Shown: in pieces, positions 38,267 to 47,901 of the stretch
Numbering within the stretch: the first letter of the stretch is position 1
How the letters are laid out: each line of letters begins with the position of its first letter
Source: Verminephrobacter eiseniae EF01-2
GTDB taxonomy: Bacteria > Pseudomonadota > Gammaproteobacteria > Burkholderiales > Burkholderiaceae_C
Assembly (NCBI RefSeq): GCF_000015565.1
Contig: NC_008786.1
Coordinates: forward strand, 930,001-994,000
DNA length: 64,000 nt
Direction: 5' to 3'
The notes under the pieces: generated by a model
Told to the model about the DNA's origin: nothing
The model's input: the letters and a program-made list of their open reading frames with translations, nothing else
Database searches by the model: none
Position numbers and translations under genes: made by a program

Positions 38267-38432
38267 GGGCAGGCCGGCATCATAAGGGCGCATCCCGTGC
38301 TGGCGCGCTGGCATTTGCCGGGCGGATGCCGGTGATCGATCCGTGCCCGACGCCCGGCCCTTCTTTTCGATGTTTGCAGCATCGAGTCCTGAAAAGCGTT
38401 CAAAATGGCAGAAAAATAATAAACGACTGCTT

Positions 38433-39209
38433 ATGATCCGACATCCACACATCATGGATACATCAATGACAACATCTGTCTTATCGCGTCGCCGTGATAT
38501 CGCCGAGCGCTATGCCAAAACCAGTTGGGAGCAGATACTGTTCTCGGAATTCTCGACGAGCCTGGAAAGCAGCAACCGGCCGTTTCCTTGCATCTTCGGC
38601 GTGCGCGGGTTCAAACTGGATCAGTTGCGCTACGTTTTTCAGGAGAATCTCGATCTGGATTTGACATCGGCGGCGCTGCAAGAATTCGTCCGCGACGCCA
38701 GGAGCTTCGGGCCGAACACCTCGCTCGTCATCTTTACGCGGCCTGAAGAAATAAAATCCATCGATGCGTATCAGGAAGAATTTTGGAAGATCCTGAAGGG
38801 ATTGGCTGACAGGGATCACACCCCCTGGCCCGAGCATATGCCGACAGAGATCACCCATCCGGAATGGGAATTCTGCTTTGCAGGTGAACCGGTATTCGTC
38901 GTCTGCAACACGCCTGCACATATATTTCGGCAAAGTCGGCGCGCAAGCTCTTTCATGCTGACCTTCCAGCCACGGTGGGTCTTCGACAAGATATTGGGAA
39001 CGGAGAAATCGACACAAACCGCCTTTGGCGCGGTGAGAAAGCGGATCGCGCACTATGATTTCCTGCCCGTATCGCCCAAGCTCGGAAAATATGGCCACCC
39101 GGGCGTTCTCGAATCCGAGCAGTATTTTTTGGATGATCGCAACCAAGGCGGCAGTTCATGTCCTTTCCAGGCACTGGGCGAGCGCCATGGCGCAGCCATC
39201 CGGCAATGA
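38433..39209 (+). CDS. YqcI/YcgG family protein, putative heme-dependent N-oxygenase
   Basis: This 258-residue soluble protein has family blocks RPFPCIFGVRGFKLDQLRYVF near residue 45, SLVIFTRPEEIKSIDAYQEEFWKIL near 95, DITHPEWEFCFAGEPVFVVCNTPAH-like near 135-160, and a C-terminal GHPGVLESEQYFLDDRN. The YqcI/YcgG family includes heme-dependent N-hydroxylases of natural-product pathways (the guanitoxin enzyme GntA). The start is uncertain: ATGs at 38433, 38454 and 38466 are in frame and none has a strong ribosome-binding site. It is followed by a cupin gene with an ATGA overlap. Codon use is AT-richer than the flanking core genes. Confidence 0.72.
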   Translation: MIRHPHIMDTSMTTSVLSRRRDIAERYAKTSWEQILFSEFSTSLESSNRPFPCIFGVRGFKLDQLRYVFQENLDLDLTSAALQEFVRDARSFGPNTSLVIFTRPEEIKSIDAYQEEFWKILKGLADRDHTPWPEHMPTEITHPEWEFCFAGEPVFVVCNTPAHIFRQSRRASSFMLTFQPRWVFDKILGTEKSTQTAFGAVRKRIAHYDFLPVSPKLGKYGHPGVLESEQYFLDDRNQGGSSCPFQALGERHGAAIRQ

Positions 39210-39532
39210 AAGGCATGGACATGACGGAAGTAATCAGAAACATCCATACCGATTTCTCACTGCTGGAAGATGTCATTCAGATCCTTCCCGAACAGGGATG
39301 TATCGAAGTTCAGCACGATGGCCCGGGCAAGGTTCATGACTGGCATCAGCATGCCAACGAGGAAACACTGATCATCCTGAAGGGGAAGATGACTTTCGCG
39401 CTCGAAAGTGGCGTTCATGTATGCGGGCCAGGCGATATGCTGCACCTGTGCGCGAATGATCGACACCGATCCGTTGCCGGGCCGCAAGGGGCGGTCTATC
39501 TCATCGCTTTTCGTCGGCTGGATATCAGATAG
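39206..39532 (+). CDS. Small single-domain cupin
   Basis: This 108-residue protein has cupin motif 1 as HDWHQHANEETLIILKG (metal ligands H, H, E and a later H expected) near residues 46-62 and motif 2 as CGPGDMLHLCANDRH near 77-91. The first ATG overlaps the upstream stop (ATGA); ATGs at 39215 and 39221 are alternatives and are preceded by AAAGG. Small cupins of this type are metalloenzymes or isomerases in biosynthetic clusters. Tight coupling to the putative N-oxygenase suggests it acts on that product. Confidence 0.82.
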   Translation: MKGMDMTEVIRNIHTDFSLLEDVIQILPEQGCIEVQHDGPGKVHDWHQHANEETLIILKGKMTFALESGVHVCGPGDMLHLCANDRHRSVAGPQGAVYLIAFRRLDIR

Positions 39533-39576
39533 TGCGCAGCCCGGAGCCTCATGGGGCCTTCACGGCAGCAGGACCG

Positions 39577-40632
39577 TCATCGGCTTGCAGCGCTCGATGT
39601 GAAATGCTGGCGCAGTTCGGAGGGCGGTACGCCAAAACGCCTGATGAAGGTGCGCCGCATACGCTCGTCGTCTGTGAAACCGCATTTGTCTGCGATGCGC
39701 TTCAAACTCAGCTTCGGGTAATCGGCAAGCATTCGCTGTGCGGCATCGACACGCAAATTCTCGATGGCCCGTCTTGGCGTGACGCCCGTTTCATCAACGT
39801 AAAACCTGGCGAAGCTCCGCAATGACATTCCGGTCTTTTCGGCCAGTGTTTCCACTGATAACGGCCGGTGCAGATTGTCCGAGATCCAGGCGTGCAAATC
39901 GGACAGTTTTCCGTCGGCGGCTGCCGATTGTGTTTCGAGCAATTTGCTGTATTGCGATTGGCCGCCCGAGCGTTTGAGAAACACCACGAGACCGCGTGCG
40001 ACATCCGCAGCCAGGCAATGACCGTGGTCCCTCTCGATGATGGCCAGGGCCAGATCGATTCCCGCAGTCACCCCCGCCGAGGTCCAGATGTTTTCATCAT
40101 GGATGAAGATGGGGTTGGCATCGACGCGCACATCCGGAAATTCGGCCTGTAGTCTCTGACAGTATCGCCAATGGGTCACCACACGCTTGCCGGTGAGCAA
40201 ACCGGCGTGGCCAAGCAAAAAGGCGCCAATACAGACGGATGCAATCTCGGTGGCTTTCCGCTGCGAGCGCAAATAGGCATCGACCATGGTGATGGTCTCC
40301 AGGTTCCATACTCCCGGGCCGCCCGGTACGACAATCAAATGGGGATTGTCTGCGGCATCGTCCTGCCACGAGGTCGCCTCGACAGGAACACCGACATCGG
40401 TTTGCAGCCGGCCCGATCGGCTGGCGGCCAACCTGATCTCATAGGCCGGGGGTTTGCCCGCATTGCGGCGAATGGCATTCGCCGCCTCAAACGCCTGCAT
40501 CGGCCCGGCCAGGTCGAGCAAGGTCAGGCCGTCATAACCGGCGAAGAGGATTCTTTTCGCACCGTCCGTTTTGGTGGCCATATTGGCAGGATTTGCCTGC
40601 AGCAGCAGGCCCGATTTCAGATAGTCTGTCAT
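39577..40632 (-). CDS. GlxA/FtrA-type transcriptional regulator (DJ-1/PfpI domain plus AraC helix-turn-helix)
   Basis: This 351-residue regulator has an N-terminal DJ-1/PfpI-like domain (about 20-200: ILFAGYDGLTLLDLAGPMQAFEAAN, VVPGGPGVWNL, and SVCIGAFLLGHAGLLTGKRVVTHW with the nucleophile-position cysteine) and a C-terminal AraC-type DNA-binding domain (about 250-345: RPLSVETLAEKTGMSLRSFARFYVDETGVTP...). It lies between the two rightward gene pairs of the cassette and is divergent from the ATP-grasp gene by 47 bases, so it is probably the local regulator. The start at 40632 is one of two plausible (the other near 40581). Confidence 0.85.
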   Translation of the reverse strand: MTDYLKSGLLLQANPANMATKTDGAKRILFAGYDGLTLLDLAGPMQAFEAANAIRRNAGKPPAYEIRLAASRSGRLQTDVGVPVEATSWQDDAADNPHLIVVPGGPGVWNLETITMVDAYLRSQRKATEIASVCIGAFLLGHAGLLTGKRVVTHWRYCQRLQAEFPDVRVDANPIFIHDENIWTSAGVTAGIDLALAIIERDHGHCLAADVARGLVVFLKRSGGQSQYSKLLETQSAAADGKLSDLHAWISDNLHRPLSVETLAEKTGMSLRSFARFYVDETGVTPRRAIENLRVDAAQRMLADYPKLSLKRIADKCGFTDDERMRRTFIRRFGVPPSELRQHFTSSAASR

Positions 40633-40679
40633 TTTTGAGCCGTGGCCTGCGCACGGAAAATACGGAAAAGAGTCATCCC

Positions 40680-41942
40680 ATGAATATGCACATGGAACCG
40701 GATGCAGTGGCGGCAAGCATGAATCCCGGGAACCGTCTGGCGCTCGCCATCGTTGACCCGTCATCGGCCGGCTATTTCATCGCCAAGCGGGCGCTGGAAC
40801 GCGGGTTCATGTGCATTGCGATTTCATTGTCGCATGCGGCGCCTGCCGACATCGATTTTAGCTGGTCGCGCGACTGCCTGGATTCAAACTTTGACGCCCT
40901 GGTCGCGCTCGATTCTTATGACGCCATCATGCCCGGCGCGGAAAGCGGTGTGTGCCTTGCCGAGGAACTTGCAGCGCGGCTCGGATTGGCGGGCAACGAT
41001 CCGGAAACGACCGCGCGGCGCCGGAACAAAACCGCCATGGCGCAAGCGGTGGCAGAGGCCGGCATTGCGGTGTGTCGCCAGGCATGTTGCCGCTCTGTGT
41101 CAGATTGCATGGCCTGGGCCGAAGCCACCGGCTACCCGGTGGTCGTCAAGCCCGAGGCCAGTTCCGGGGGCGATCTGGTTCGGGTCTGCCAGACACGGGA
41201 CGCGCTTTCGCAGCATGCATCGGCGATTCTCGACAAACCCGACAGATATGGGCAAAACACCCGCAGTGTCCTGATCCAGGCATTCATGGCGGGTGACGAA
41301 TACACGGTCGATGGCGTCGTTTCAAACCAGGTGCTCACCATTTTTGCCGTCGGCAAATATCGCAAAATCAACCTGAATGGGGCGATGGTATATGACAAGA
41401 TAGACTTTCTCGCGCCGAGCGATCCGGCCGTCGACCGCAGGATGCTCAGTTACTGCGAAGCCGTGACCAGGGCCGTCGGCGTGCGCGTGGGCCCGGTCCA
41501 CATCGAGGTCATGCTGACGGCGAACGGGCCACTGCTCGTGGAAATCGCCGCGCGGGCCCATGGCGGCATTGGCGCATCGGTGATCGACGCCAGCTTTGTT
41601 CCTTCGTTCATCGATGCCATCATCGACTCGTACATACCCGGCGCATCTGCTGGCGCAACAGGCCAGATCATCCGGAAGAAGACTTCGTCGATCGCATTTC
41701 TGATTTCCGATCGGGCCGGCACATTGGTGGCTGCGCCTGGAATCGGGAATATCCGATCCCTTACCTCGTTCGTGCGTTTGAAATGCTTCACGGCCCCGGG
41801 CGATGCCATACCGAAAACCGTCGACCTCGTTACCTGCCCCGCCCTTGTCGAACTGTCCGATGATGATCCGGGGGTCATCGAAGCCGACATCGAAAGGATT
41901 CGGGAACTGGAACGCTCTGGCGCCATATGGGAGATTGCATGA
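40680..41942 (+). CDS. ATP-grasp domain ligase
   Basis: This 420-residue enzyme has an N-terminal preATP-grasp domain (about 10-100), central ATP-binding residues in NKTAMAQAVAEAG (about 115-128) and TGYPVVVKPEASSGGDLVRV (about 153-172), and the Mg-binding HIEVMLTANGPLLVEIAARAHGG segment (about 275-300). This resembles L-amino-acid ligases and carnosine-synthase-like enzymes that join amino acids or carboxylates to amines via acyl phosphate. The start is the ATG at 40680. Its stop overlaps the MFS exporter start, a pairing seen in dipeptide antibiotic clusters such as bacilysin. Confidence 0.82.
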   Translation: MNMHMEPDAVAASMNPGNRLALAIVDPSSAGYFIAKRALERGFMCIAISLSHAAPADIDFSWSRDCLDSNFDALVALDSYDAIMPGAESGVCLAEELAARLGLAGNDPETTARRRNKTAMAQAVAEAGIAVCRQACCRSVSDCMAWAEATGYPVVVKPEASSGGDLVRVCQTRDALSQHASAILDKPDRYGQNTRSVLIQAFMAGDEYTVDGVVSNQVLTIFAVGKYRKINLNGAMVYDKIDFLAPSDPAVDRRMLSYCEAVTRAVGVRVGPVHIEVMLTANGPLLVEIAARAHGGIGASVIDASFVPSFIDAIIDSYIPGASAGATGQIIRKKTSSIAFLISDRAGTLVAAPGIGNIRSLTSFVRLKCFTAPGDAIPKTVDLVTCPALVELSDDDPGVIEADIERIRELERSGAIWEIA

Positions 41943-43144
41943 TGGTCCGGATGCACAAGACTTCGCTGGCGATTTTCGTGACCCTGCTTTCCCTGACCAT
42001 GGTCGGCGAGGGCATGATTACCGTGACGCTTCTGTGGACCAGTGCGAGCATGGGCCAATCGCCGATCTTCATCGGCGTCGTCCTGTTCATCATGAATATG
42101 GTGCCATTTCTGGCGCAAATCCTGTTCAAACCCATGCGCCGGGCGATCGAACAGCATCCTCTGGGCATGATCATCATGCCCAGAATGATCGGCTGCGTTG
42201 CGGCGAGCCTTGCGGGCATGACATTGGATGCATCGGGTCTGATCACTTTGATTGCCGTCGCGGCATGTCTGACCTTCATCAGTTTCATCAGTCAACAGTG
42301 CATCGAGACCTTGATGGGGCAATTGACCGTCACGGGAATGCTCGATGCCGGAACGTCGGCACGGCTTTCGCAAACTGCTTTGCAAAGTGGCGTCTTCGTC
42401 GGGAACGCGCTGGCCGGCATCCTGATTGCGAAGTCGGGAACGGGCTGGGTGTTTTTTGGAATCGCCGTCAGTTTTGCCAGCAGCCTCCTGCTCTTGTTTG
42501 CTGCGCCATGGGTACGGATGGGCAGGGAATCTCCTGCGCAAACCGGCGCGGGCCATGCAGCCATGCCGGCGCAGCGGCATATGTCAGAGCGCACGCTGTG
42601 GCTGTTGCTCGCAGGCATGGCACTGTTGGCCGTTCAACTCAGCGGTTTCAATTTCTTTGTTCCGCTGATTTTCGAAAGCCGCTCCGGAACGTCCGCTGCC
42701 GACTATGGTCTGGTGAGTGCTGCGGCAGGGGTTGGCGCGCTCCTTGCCACATTTGTCCGTTTTTCCCTGCGCGGATATATCGGCCATGCTGCCTGCGGCG
42801 CCGTGGTGATTGGCGATGCGCTGGTCACCCAGCCTGTCGGGATGGTGCTGACAAGCGTGTTCGCCTTTGCCATAGGGTTCGGATTCAACATATCCAGAAT
42901 CCGGATTCGACAGGCCATCTTCGAGCGTCTGACGACAAAGCAGGAATCTGCCCTCTGGGGCGGCCGCGTCACCGTTGCATTTCGCGGTGTCAGCGCGGGT
43001 GCTCCGATGCTCTTTGGCCTGCTCCTGATGGGCCAGGTACCGGTGGCGCAAAGCTGGGTATTCGCGGCCATCGGCGTGCTGACCATGGGTGTGGCGATTC
43101 CGGCTTGTCTGCTCTTTTCCACGAGAACGCCCGTCTGGCGTTGA
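41939..43144 (+). CDS. Major facilitator superfamily transporter (probable exporter)
   Basis: This 401-residue membrane protein has about eleven to twelve hydrophobic segments, starting LAIFVTLLSLTMVGEGMITVTLLW. Two adjacent ATGs (41939 and 41942) overlap the ATP-grasp stop. There is no obvious sugar- or acid-importer signature; coupling to a ligase gene suggests export of the ligase product and self-protection. It is the last gene of the AT-richer cassette. Confidence 0.83.
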   Translation: MMVRMHKTSLAIFVTLLSLTMVGEGMITVTLLWTSASMGQSPIFIGVVLFIMNMVPFLAQILFKPMRRAIEQHPLGMIIMPRMIGCVAASLAGMTLDASGLITLIAVAACLTFISFISQQCIETLMGQLTVTGMLDAGTSARLSQTALQSGVFVGNALAGILIAKSGTGWVFFGIAVSFASSLLLLFAAPWVRMGRESPAQTGAGHAAMPAQRHMSERTLWLLLAGMALLAVQLSGFNFFVPLIFESRSGTSAADYGLVSAAAGVGALLATFVRFSLRGYIGHAACGAVVIGDALVTQPVGMVLTSVFAFAIGFGFNISRIRIRQAIFERLTTKQESALWGGRVTVAFRGVSAGAPMLFGLLLMGQVPVAQSWVFAAIGVLTMGVAIPACLLFSTRTPVWR

Positions 43145-43300
43145 CGGGAAAACTCCGCGCCATCGCTTCGGGCCATGCCGCCTCGGGCGGCAAACGCTGC
43201 GTCTTGGCGCATATTCGAGCGAATGCCGGATTTCGCGGTGCAAGGCCGGGTTTGTCGCGCATCGGATACTGCTGCCCGGCCAGCGCGGCCGCCCGGCAGC

Positions 43301-43466
43301 CTAGTGTCGCGTCACCGATCATCTGTCGGTCTGCGCTGGCCATCGAAGCGCATCGCGGCGTTGCATCGCTTGCCAATACGCTCGGTATGGGCTGCGCGAT
43401 GCGCCTTGCGCTGCGCTCCGATGGCTGCGCGCAGCCTACGACATCTGATCGGTGACGCGACACTAG
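43301..43466 (-). mobile_element. 166-bp terminal-inverted-repeat element, copy 4, inverted (right edge of AT-richer cassette)
   Basis: Same length as copies 1-3 but in the opposite orientation (its interior reads as the reverse complement). It lies 156 bases after the MFS stop and 115 bases before hrpA. Confidence 0.95.
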
Positions 43467-43581
43467 GCCAAGAAAGGCAGGCACAGGCTTGCACGATGTC
43501 GCTGCAATGACACGGATAATGGCACGGAGGCGACCCGGCGCAGTCCGGTAATCGGCACGCAGCTACCGATAATACGGGCCT

Positions 43582-46500
43582 ATGCCTTCTCCTGACCTGC
43601 GTTCGCCCCCGCTTTCCCGCACCCCGTTGCATATCGAGTTTCCGCCAGCGCTGCCCGTATCGGGCCAGCGCGAGGAGATCATGGCGGCGCTGGCACGGCA
43701 CCAGGTCGTGATCGTTTGCGGTGCGACCGGCTCCGGCAAGACCACGCAATTGCCCAAGATCGCGCTGGCGCTGGGCCGTGGCAGGTGCAACGCCAAGCCC
43801 GGCGCCGATGGCCAGGTGCGCGGCCAACTCATAGGCCACACCCAGCCGCGACGCCTGGCGGCCAGCAGCGTGGCCAAGCGCATTGCCGAGGAGCTTCAGA
43901 CCCCGCTGGGCGAGGTGGTGGGTTTCAAGGTGCGGTTCCAGGACCGCCTCGCGCGCACGGCCTCGGTCAAACTGATGACCGACGGCATCTTGCTGGCCGA
44001 GACGCAGACCGACCCGCTGCTGCGCGCCTACGACACCATCATCATCGACGAGGCGCATGAGCGCAGCCTGAACATCGATTTTTTGCTCGGCTACCTGCGC
44101 CAGATCCTGCCGCGCCGGCCGGATCTGAAGCTCGTCATCACCTCGGCCACCATCGATGCCGACCGCTTTGCCAGGCATTTCGCGTCGGGCGACGCAATGA
44201 CCTGCGCACCCGTCATCGAGGTGTCGGGCCGCAGTTTCCCGGTGGAACTGCGCTGGCGCCCGTTCGAGGAAACGCGCGAGTACGGCCTGCATGAAGCCAT
44301 CGCCGATGCGGTCGACGAGCTTTGGCAGGGCGCCCCGGGAGGCGACATCCTGGTGTTCCTGCCCGGCGAGCGCGAGATCCGCGAAGCCGCCGACCATTTG
44401 TGCAAGCACCTGGCGCAGCAGCCGGTGCTGCGCAATACCGAGGTGCTGCCCCTGTATGCCCGCCTGGCGCAGGCCGAACAAGAGCGCATCTTCGACGGCC
44501 ACACCGGCCGGCGCATCGTGCTGGCCACCAATGTGGCCGAGACCTCGCTCACCGTGCCTGGAATACGCCATGTGATCGACACCGGAACGGCGCGCGTCAA
44601 GCGCTACAGCTTTCGCAGCAAGGTGGAGCAGTTGCTGGTCGAGCCGATCAGCCAGGCGGCGGCCAACCAGCGCGCCGGGCGCTGCGGGCGGGTGGCCGAC
44701 GGCATCTGCATCCGCCTGTACGACGAGGCCGACTTCAACAGCCGCCCGCGCTTTACCGACCCCGAGATCCTGCGCAGTTCGCTGGCCGGCGTGATCTTGC
44801 GCATGAAGGCGCTGCACCTGGGCGATGTGGCGCAGTTTCCGTTCCTCGATGCGCCCTCGGGCCGGGCGTTGGCCGACGGCTACCAGTTGCTGTCCGAGTT
44901 GGGCGCGGTCGACGATGCGAACCAGCTCACGCCCATGGGGGTGGAACTGGCGCGCCTGCCGCTCGACCCGCGCGTGGGCCGCATGCTCGTCGAGGCGCGC
45001 GAGCGCCAGGCGCTGGCCGAGGTGCTGGTGATTGCCAGCGCGCTGAGCGTGCAGGATGTGCGCGACCGGCCCATCGAGGCCCAGCAGCAGGCCGACCAGG
45101 CGCAGGCCAAATTCGACGACGACAAGAGCGAGTTCAGCGGCTATCTGAAGCTGTGGAAATGGCTCGGCGAGGCCCGTGGCGGCGCGCCCGGCCTGCCATC
45201 GGCGCGCGCGCAAAAAGCCCGGGCGCTCGGCAAAGCGCCGGCGCAGGCCATCCTGCCGGTGGCGCAGCGGCTGACCACGCCGGCGGCCGCGCCAACGGCG
45301 CTGCCCGCATCCGCCCCCGCACCGGCGGCGCTGCCCACGCACAAGCTCAGCAACCGGCAGTACGAGCAGTTGCTGCGGCACAACTTCATCAGCCCGCGCC
45401 GCCTGCGGGAGTGGCGCGACATCCATGGCCAACTGCTCACGGTGGTGACCGAGCACCAGTGGCCGATCAATACCCAACCCGCCAGCTATGAGCAGTTGCA
45501 CCTGTCGATGCTGGCCGGGTTGCTGGGCAACATCGGCGCCAAGAGCGACGAGCAAGACTGGTACCTGGGCGCGCGCGGCATCCGGTTTTACAAGCACCCG
45601 GGCGCGCATCTGTCGAAAAAACCGGGCCGCTGGGTGGTCGCGGCCGAACTGGTGGAGACCACGCGCCTGTTTGGCCGGGGCATGGCCGCCATCGAGCCGC
45701 AGTGGCTCGAACAGGTGGGGCGCCATCTGCTGAAAAAGCAGTTGCTCGACCCGCATTGGGAGAAAAAGTCCGCCGATGTGGTGGCGCTGGAGCGGGCCAC
45801 GCTCTACGGCATCGTGGTCTACAGCGGGCGCCGCGTGAACTTCGGCACCCTCGACCCGCAGGCCGCGCGCGAGATCTTCATCCGCGAGGCCCTGGTGGCC
45901 GGCAACTGGGAGACCCGGTTGCCGTTCCTGGCCGCCAACCAGCAACTGATCGCCAAGGTGCAGGAACTCGAGCACAAGTCGCGCCGCCAGGATGTGCTGG
46001 TCGACGACGAACTGATCTACGCCTTCTACGAGCGGCAACTGCCCGCCGAGGTGTGCAGCGGCCACAGCCTGGAGACCTGGTACCGGCAACAGAGCCGGCA
46101 GCAGCCCGATCTGCTGCGGCTGACGCGCGAAGAACTGATGCGCCATGAGGCCGCAGGCATCACCGGCAACGCCTTTCCCCGGATCGTGCGCCTGGGCGGG
46201 GTGGACTGCGCCGCCAGCTACCTGCACGAGCCTGGCGCTGCCAGCGACGGCATCACCGTGACCGTGCCACTGTTCGCGCTCAACCAGGTCAGCGAGCAGC
46301 GCTGCGAATGGCTGGTGCCCGGCATGCTCCGGGACAAGCTGCAAGCCCTGCTCAAAAGCCTGCCGCAACGCCCGCGCAGCCGCCTGGTGCCGCTGCCCGA
46401 GACGGCCACGCGCCTGGCCGGACTGCTGGGCGCGCCCGAACACTTTGGCGCCGGCGGCCTGATCGAAGCGCTGCTCGGGCAGGTGCGCGCGCACACCTCG

Positions 46501-47673
46501 CTGGACGTGCAGCGGGCCGACTTCAAGCTGGACATGCTCAGCCCGCATCTGTTCATGAACTTCCGCCTGGTCGACGAACATGGCCGCCAACTCGGCCATG
46601 GCCGCAACCTGGCGGCCCTCAAAGCCGAGTGGGGCGGGATGGCGCGGGGCGCGTTCCAGGTGCTGGCGGGGCTCAAGCTCGGCCAGGCAGCGGGCCCGCC
46701 AGTGGAGTCAAAACCGGCTGTGGTGCGCGAAAAGCATGTATCGCATGTATCCATGGCTGCCAAATCAGTGGCAAAAACGACACCGATCCCCCCCGCCGGC
46801 CAGCGCTACACCGGTTGGACCTTTGGCGCGCTGCCCGAGTTGCTGGAAATCAGCCAGAACGGGCAGACGCTGATCGGCTTTGCGGCGCTGATCGACGGCG
46901 GCGACGCCGTCACCATCGAGGCATTCGACGAGCCGCAGGTGGCGGCCGCCCAACACCGGGCCGGTCTGCGCCGCCTGTTTGCGCTACAGATCAAGGACGC
47001 CGTCAAATCCCTGGAAAAAAACATCCCCGGCCTGCACGCCATGGCCGTGGCCTATATGCACGTCGGGCGCTTGCCGGACGGAACCGGCGCGGGCACGCCA
47101 GAGGAACTGCGCAAGCAAATCATCGACCTGGCCCTGGAGCGCGCCTTCATGCCCGACCCGCTGCCCGCCGACGAAGACGCCTTCAGGCGCCGGGTCGACG
47201 AGGGCCGGGAGCGCCTGGCGCTGATCGCCAACGAAGTGGCACGCCTGGCCGCCACCATCCTGGCCGAATACGCCGCCGCCGCGCGCAAGATCCGGGACAC
47301 CCGCAACGCCCCGGAGGCCACGCAAGACGCGCAGCAGCAGTTGCAGCGCCTGATGCCGAAAAACTTCATCGCCGCCACGCCCTGGACGCAGTTGCTGCAT
47401 TACGCGCGCTACCTGAAGGCCATCACGCTGCGGCTGGACAAGATCCGCACCGACCCGGCGCGCGACGCCGCCCGACTGGCCGAGCTGCGTCCGCAAGAGC
47501 AGCGCTACTGGCGCCTGGTGGCCGAGCGCAAAGGCGCCATCGATGCGCGCATGCAGGAACTGCGCTGGCTGCTGGAAGAACTGCGCGTGAGCTTTTTTGC
47601 GCAAGAGCTGCGCACACCCCAGCCGGTCAGCGTCAAGCGGCTGGACAAGCTGTGGGCACAGATCAAAAGCTGA
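43582..47673 (+). CDS. hrpA: ATP-dependent RNA helicase HrpA
   Basis: This 1363-residue DEAH-box helicase has Walker A GATGSGKT at residues 47-54, the DEAH box at 155-158, SATID shortly after, the helicase C domain with QRAGRCGR near 365, the HA2 domain, an OB-fold region and the long HrpA-specific C-terminal domain (DUF3418). Two low-complexity linkers are present, an Ala/Pro-rich one near 555-590 and one near 1035-1070. HrpA acts on ribosomal and messenger RNA. Large open frames on the opposite strand are codon-bias shadows. Confidence 0.93.
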   Translation: MPSPDLRSPPLSRTPLHIEFPPALPVSGQREEIMAALARHQVVIVCGATGSGKTTQLPKIALALGRGRCNAKPGADGQVRGQLIGHTQPRRLAASSVAKRIAEELQTPLGEVVGFKVRFQDRLARTASVKLMTDGILLAETQTDPLLRAYDTIIIDEAHERSLNIDFLLGYLRQILPRRPDLKLVITSATIDADRFARHFASGDAMTCAPVIEVSGRSFPVELRWRPFEETREYGLHEAIADAVDELWQGAPGGDILVFLPGEREIREAADHLCKHLAQQPVLRNTEVLPLYARLAQAEQERIFDGHTGRRIVLATNVAETSLTVPGIRHVIDTGTARVKRYSFRSKVEQLLVEPISQAAANQRAGRCGRVADGICIRLYDEADFNSRPRFTDPEILRSSLAGVILRMKALHLGDVAQFPFLDAPSGRALADGYQLLSELGAVDDANQLTPMGVELARLPLDPRVGRMLVEARERQALAEVLVIASALSVQDVRDRPIEAQQQADQAQAKFDDDKSEFSGYLKLWKWLGEARGGAPGLPSARAQKARALGKAPAQAILPVAQRLTTPAAAPTALPASAPAPAALPTHKLSNRQYEQLLRHNFISPRRLREWRDIHGQLLTVVTEHQWPINTQPASYEQLHLSMLAGLLGNIGAKSDEQDWYLGARGIRFYKHPGAHLSKKPGRWVVAAELVETTRLFGRGMAAIEPQWLEQVGRHLLKKQLLDPHWEKKSADVVALERATLYGIVVYSGRRVNFGTLDPQAAREIFIREALVAGNWETRLPFLAANQQLIAKVQELEHKSRRQDVLVDDELIYAFYERQLPAEVCSGHSLETWYRQQSRQQPDLLRLTREELMRHEAAGITGNAFPRIVRLGGVDCAASYLHEPGAASDGITVTVPLFALNQVSEQRCEWLVPGMLRDKLQALLKSLPQRPRSRLVPLPETATRLAGLLGAPEHFGAGGLIEALLGQVRAHTSLDVQRADFKLDMLSPHLFMNFRLVDEHGRQLGHGRNLAALKAEWGGMARGAFQVLAGLKLGQAAGPPVESKPAVVREKHVSHVSMAAKSVAKTTPIPPAGQRYTGWTFGALPELLEISQNGQTLIGFAALIDGGDAVTIEAFDEPQVAAAQHRAGLRRLFALQIKDAVKSLEKNIPGLHAMAVAYMHVGRLPDGTGAGTPEELRKQIIDLALERAFMPDPLPADEDAFRRRVDEGRERLALIANEVARLAATILAEYAAAARKIRDTRNAPEATQDAQQQLQRLMPKNFIAATPWTQLLHYARYLKAITLRLDKIRTDPARDAARLAELRPQEQRYWRLVAERKGAIDARMQELRWLLEELRVSFFAQELRTPQPVSVKRLDKLWAQIKS

Positions 47674-47901
47674 ACCCGGCGCCTCGGGGCGGGCACAGCC
47701 GTTTGCCGGAACGCATGCAACGGGCACCGGCCCGACACCCGGGCCGCAGCGCAACCGGCGCTGCCCCTTCGATCGGCACCGGGGCCGGGCAGCGCAGGCG
47801 ACACCGGAGTGCCTCGCTGCCCGCAGCATCGGTGCCAGCCCCAATACCAGCCGCAACACCGGGCCTTAAGCTACCGCCACCGGATTCAAGAGGAACCATC
47901 C

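Noticed and set aside
43312..46599. Very long open frame on the minus strand opposite hrpA
   Set aside because: Composition (Gln, His, Arg, Gly, Ala rich) is that of a codon-bias shadow; it even runs through a 166-bp mobile element, which real genes here do not.
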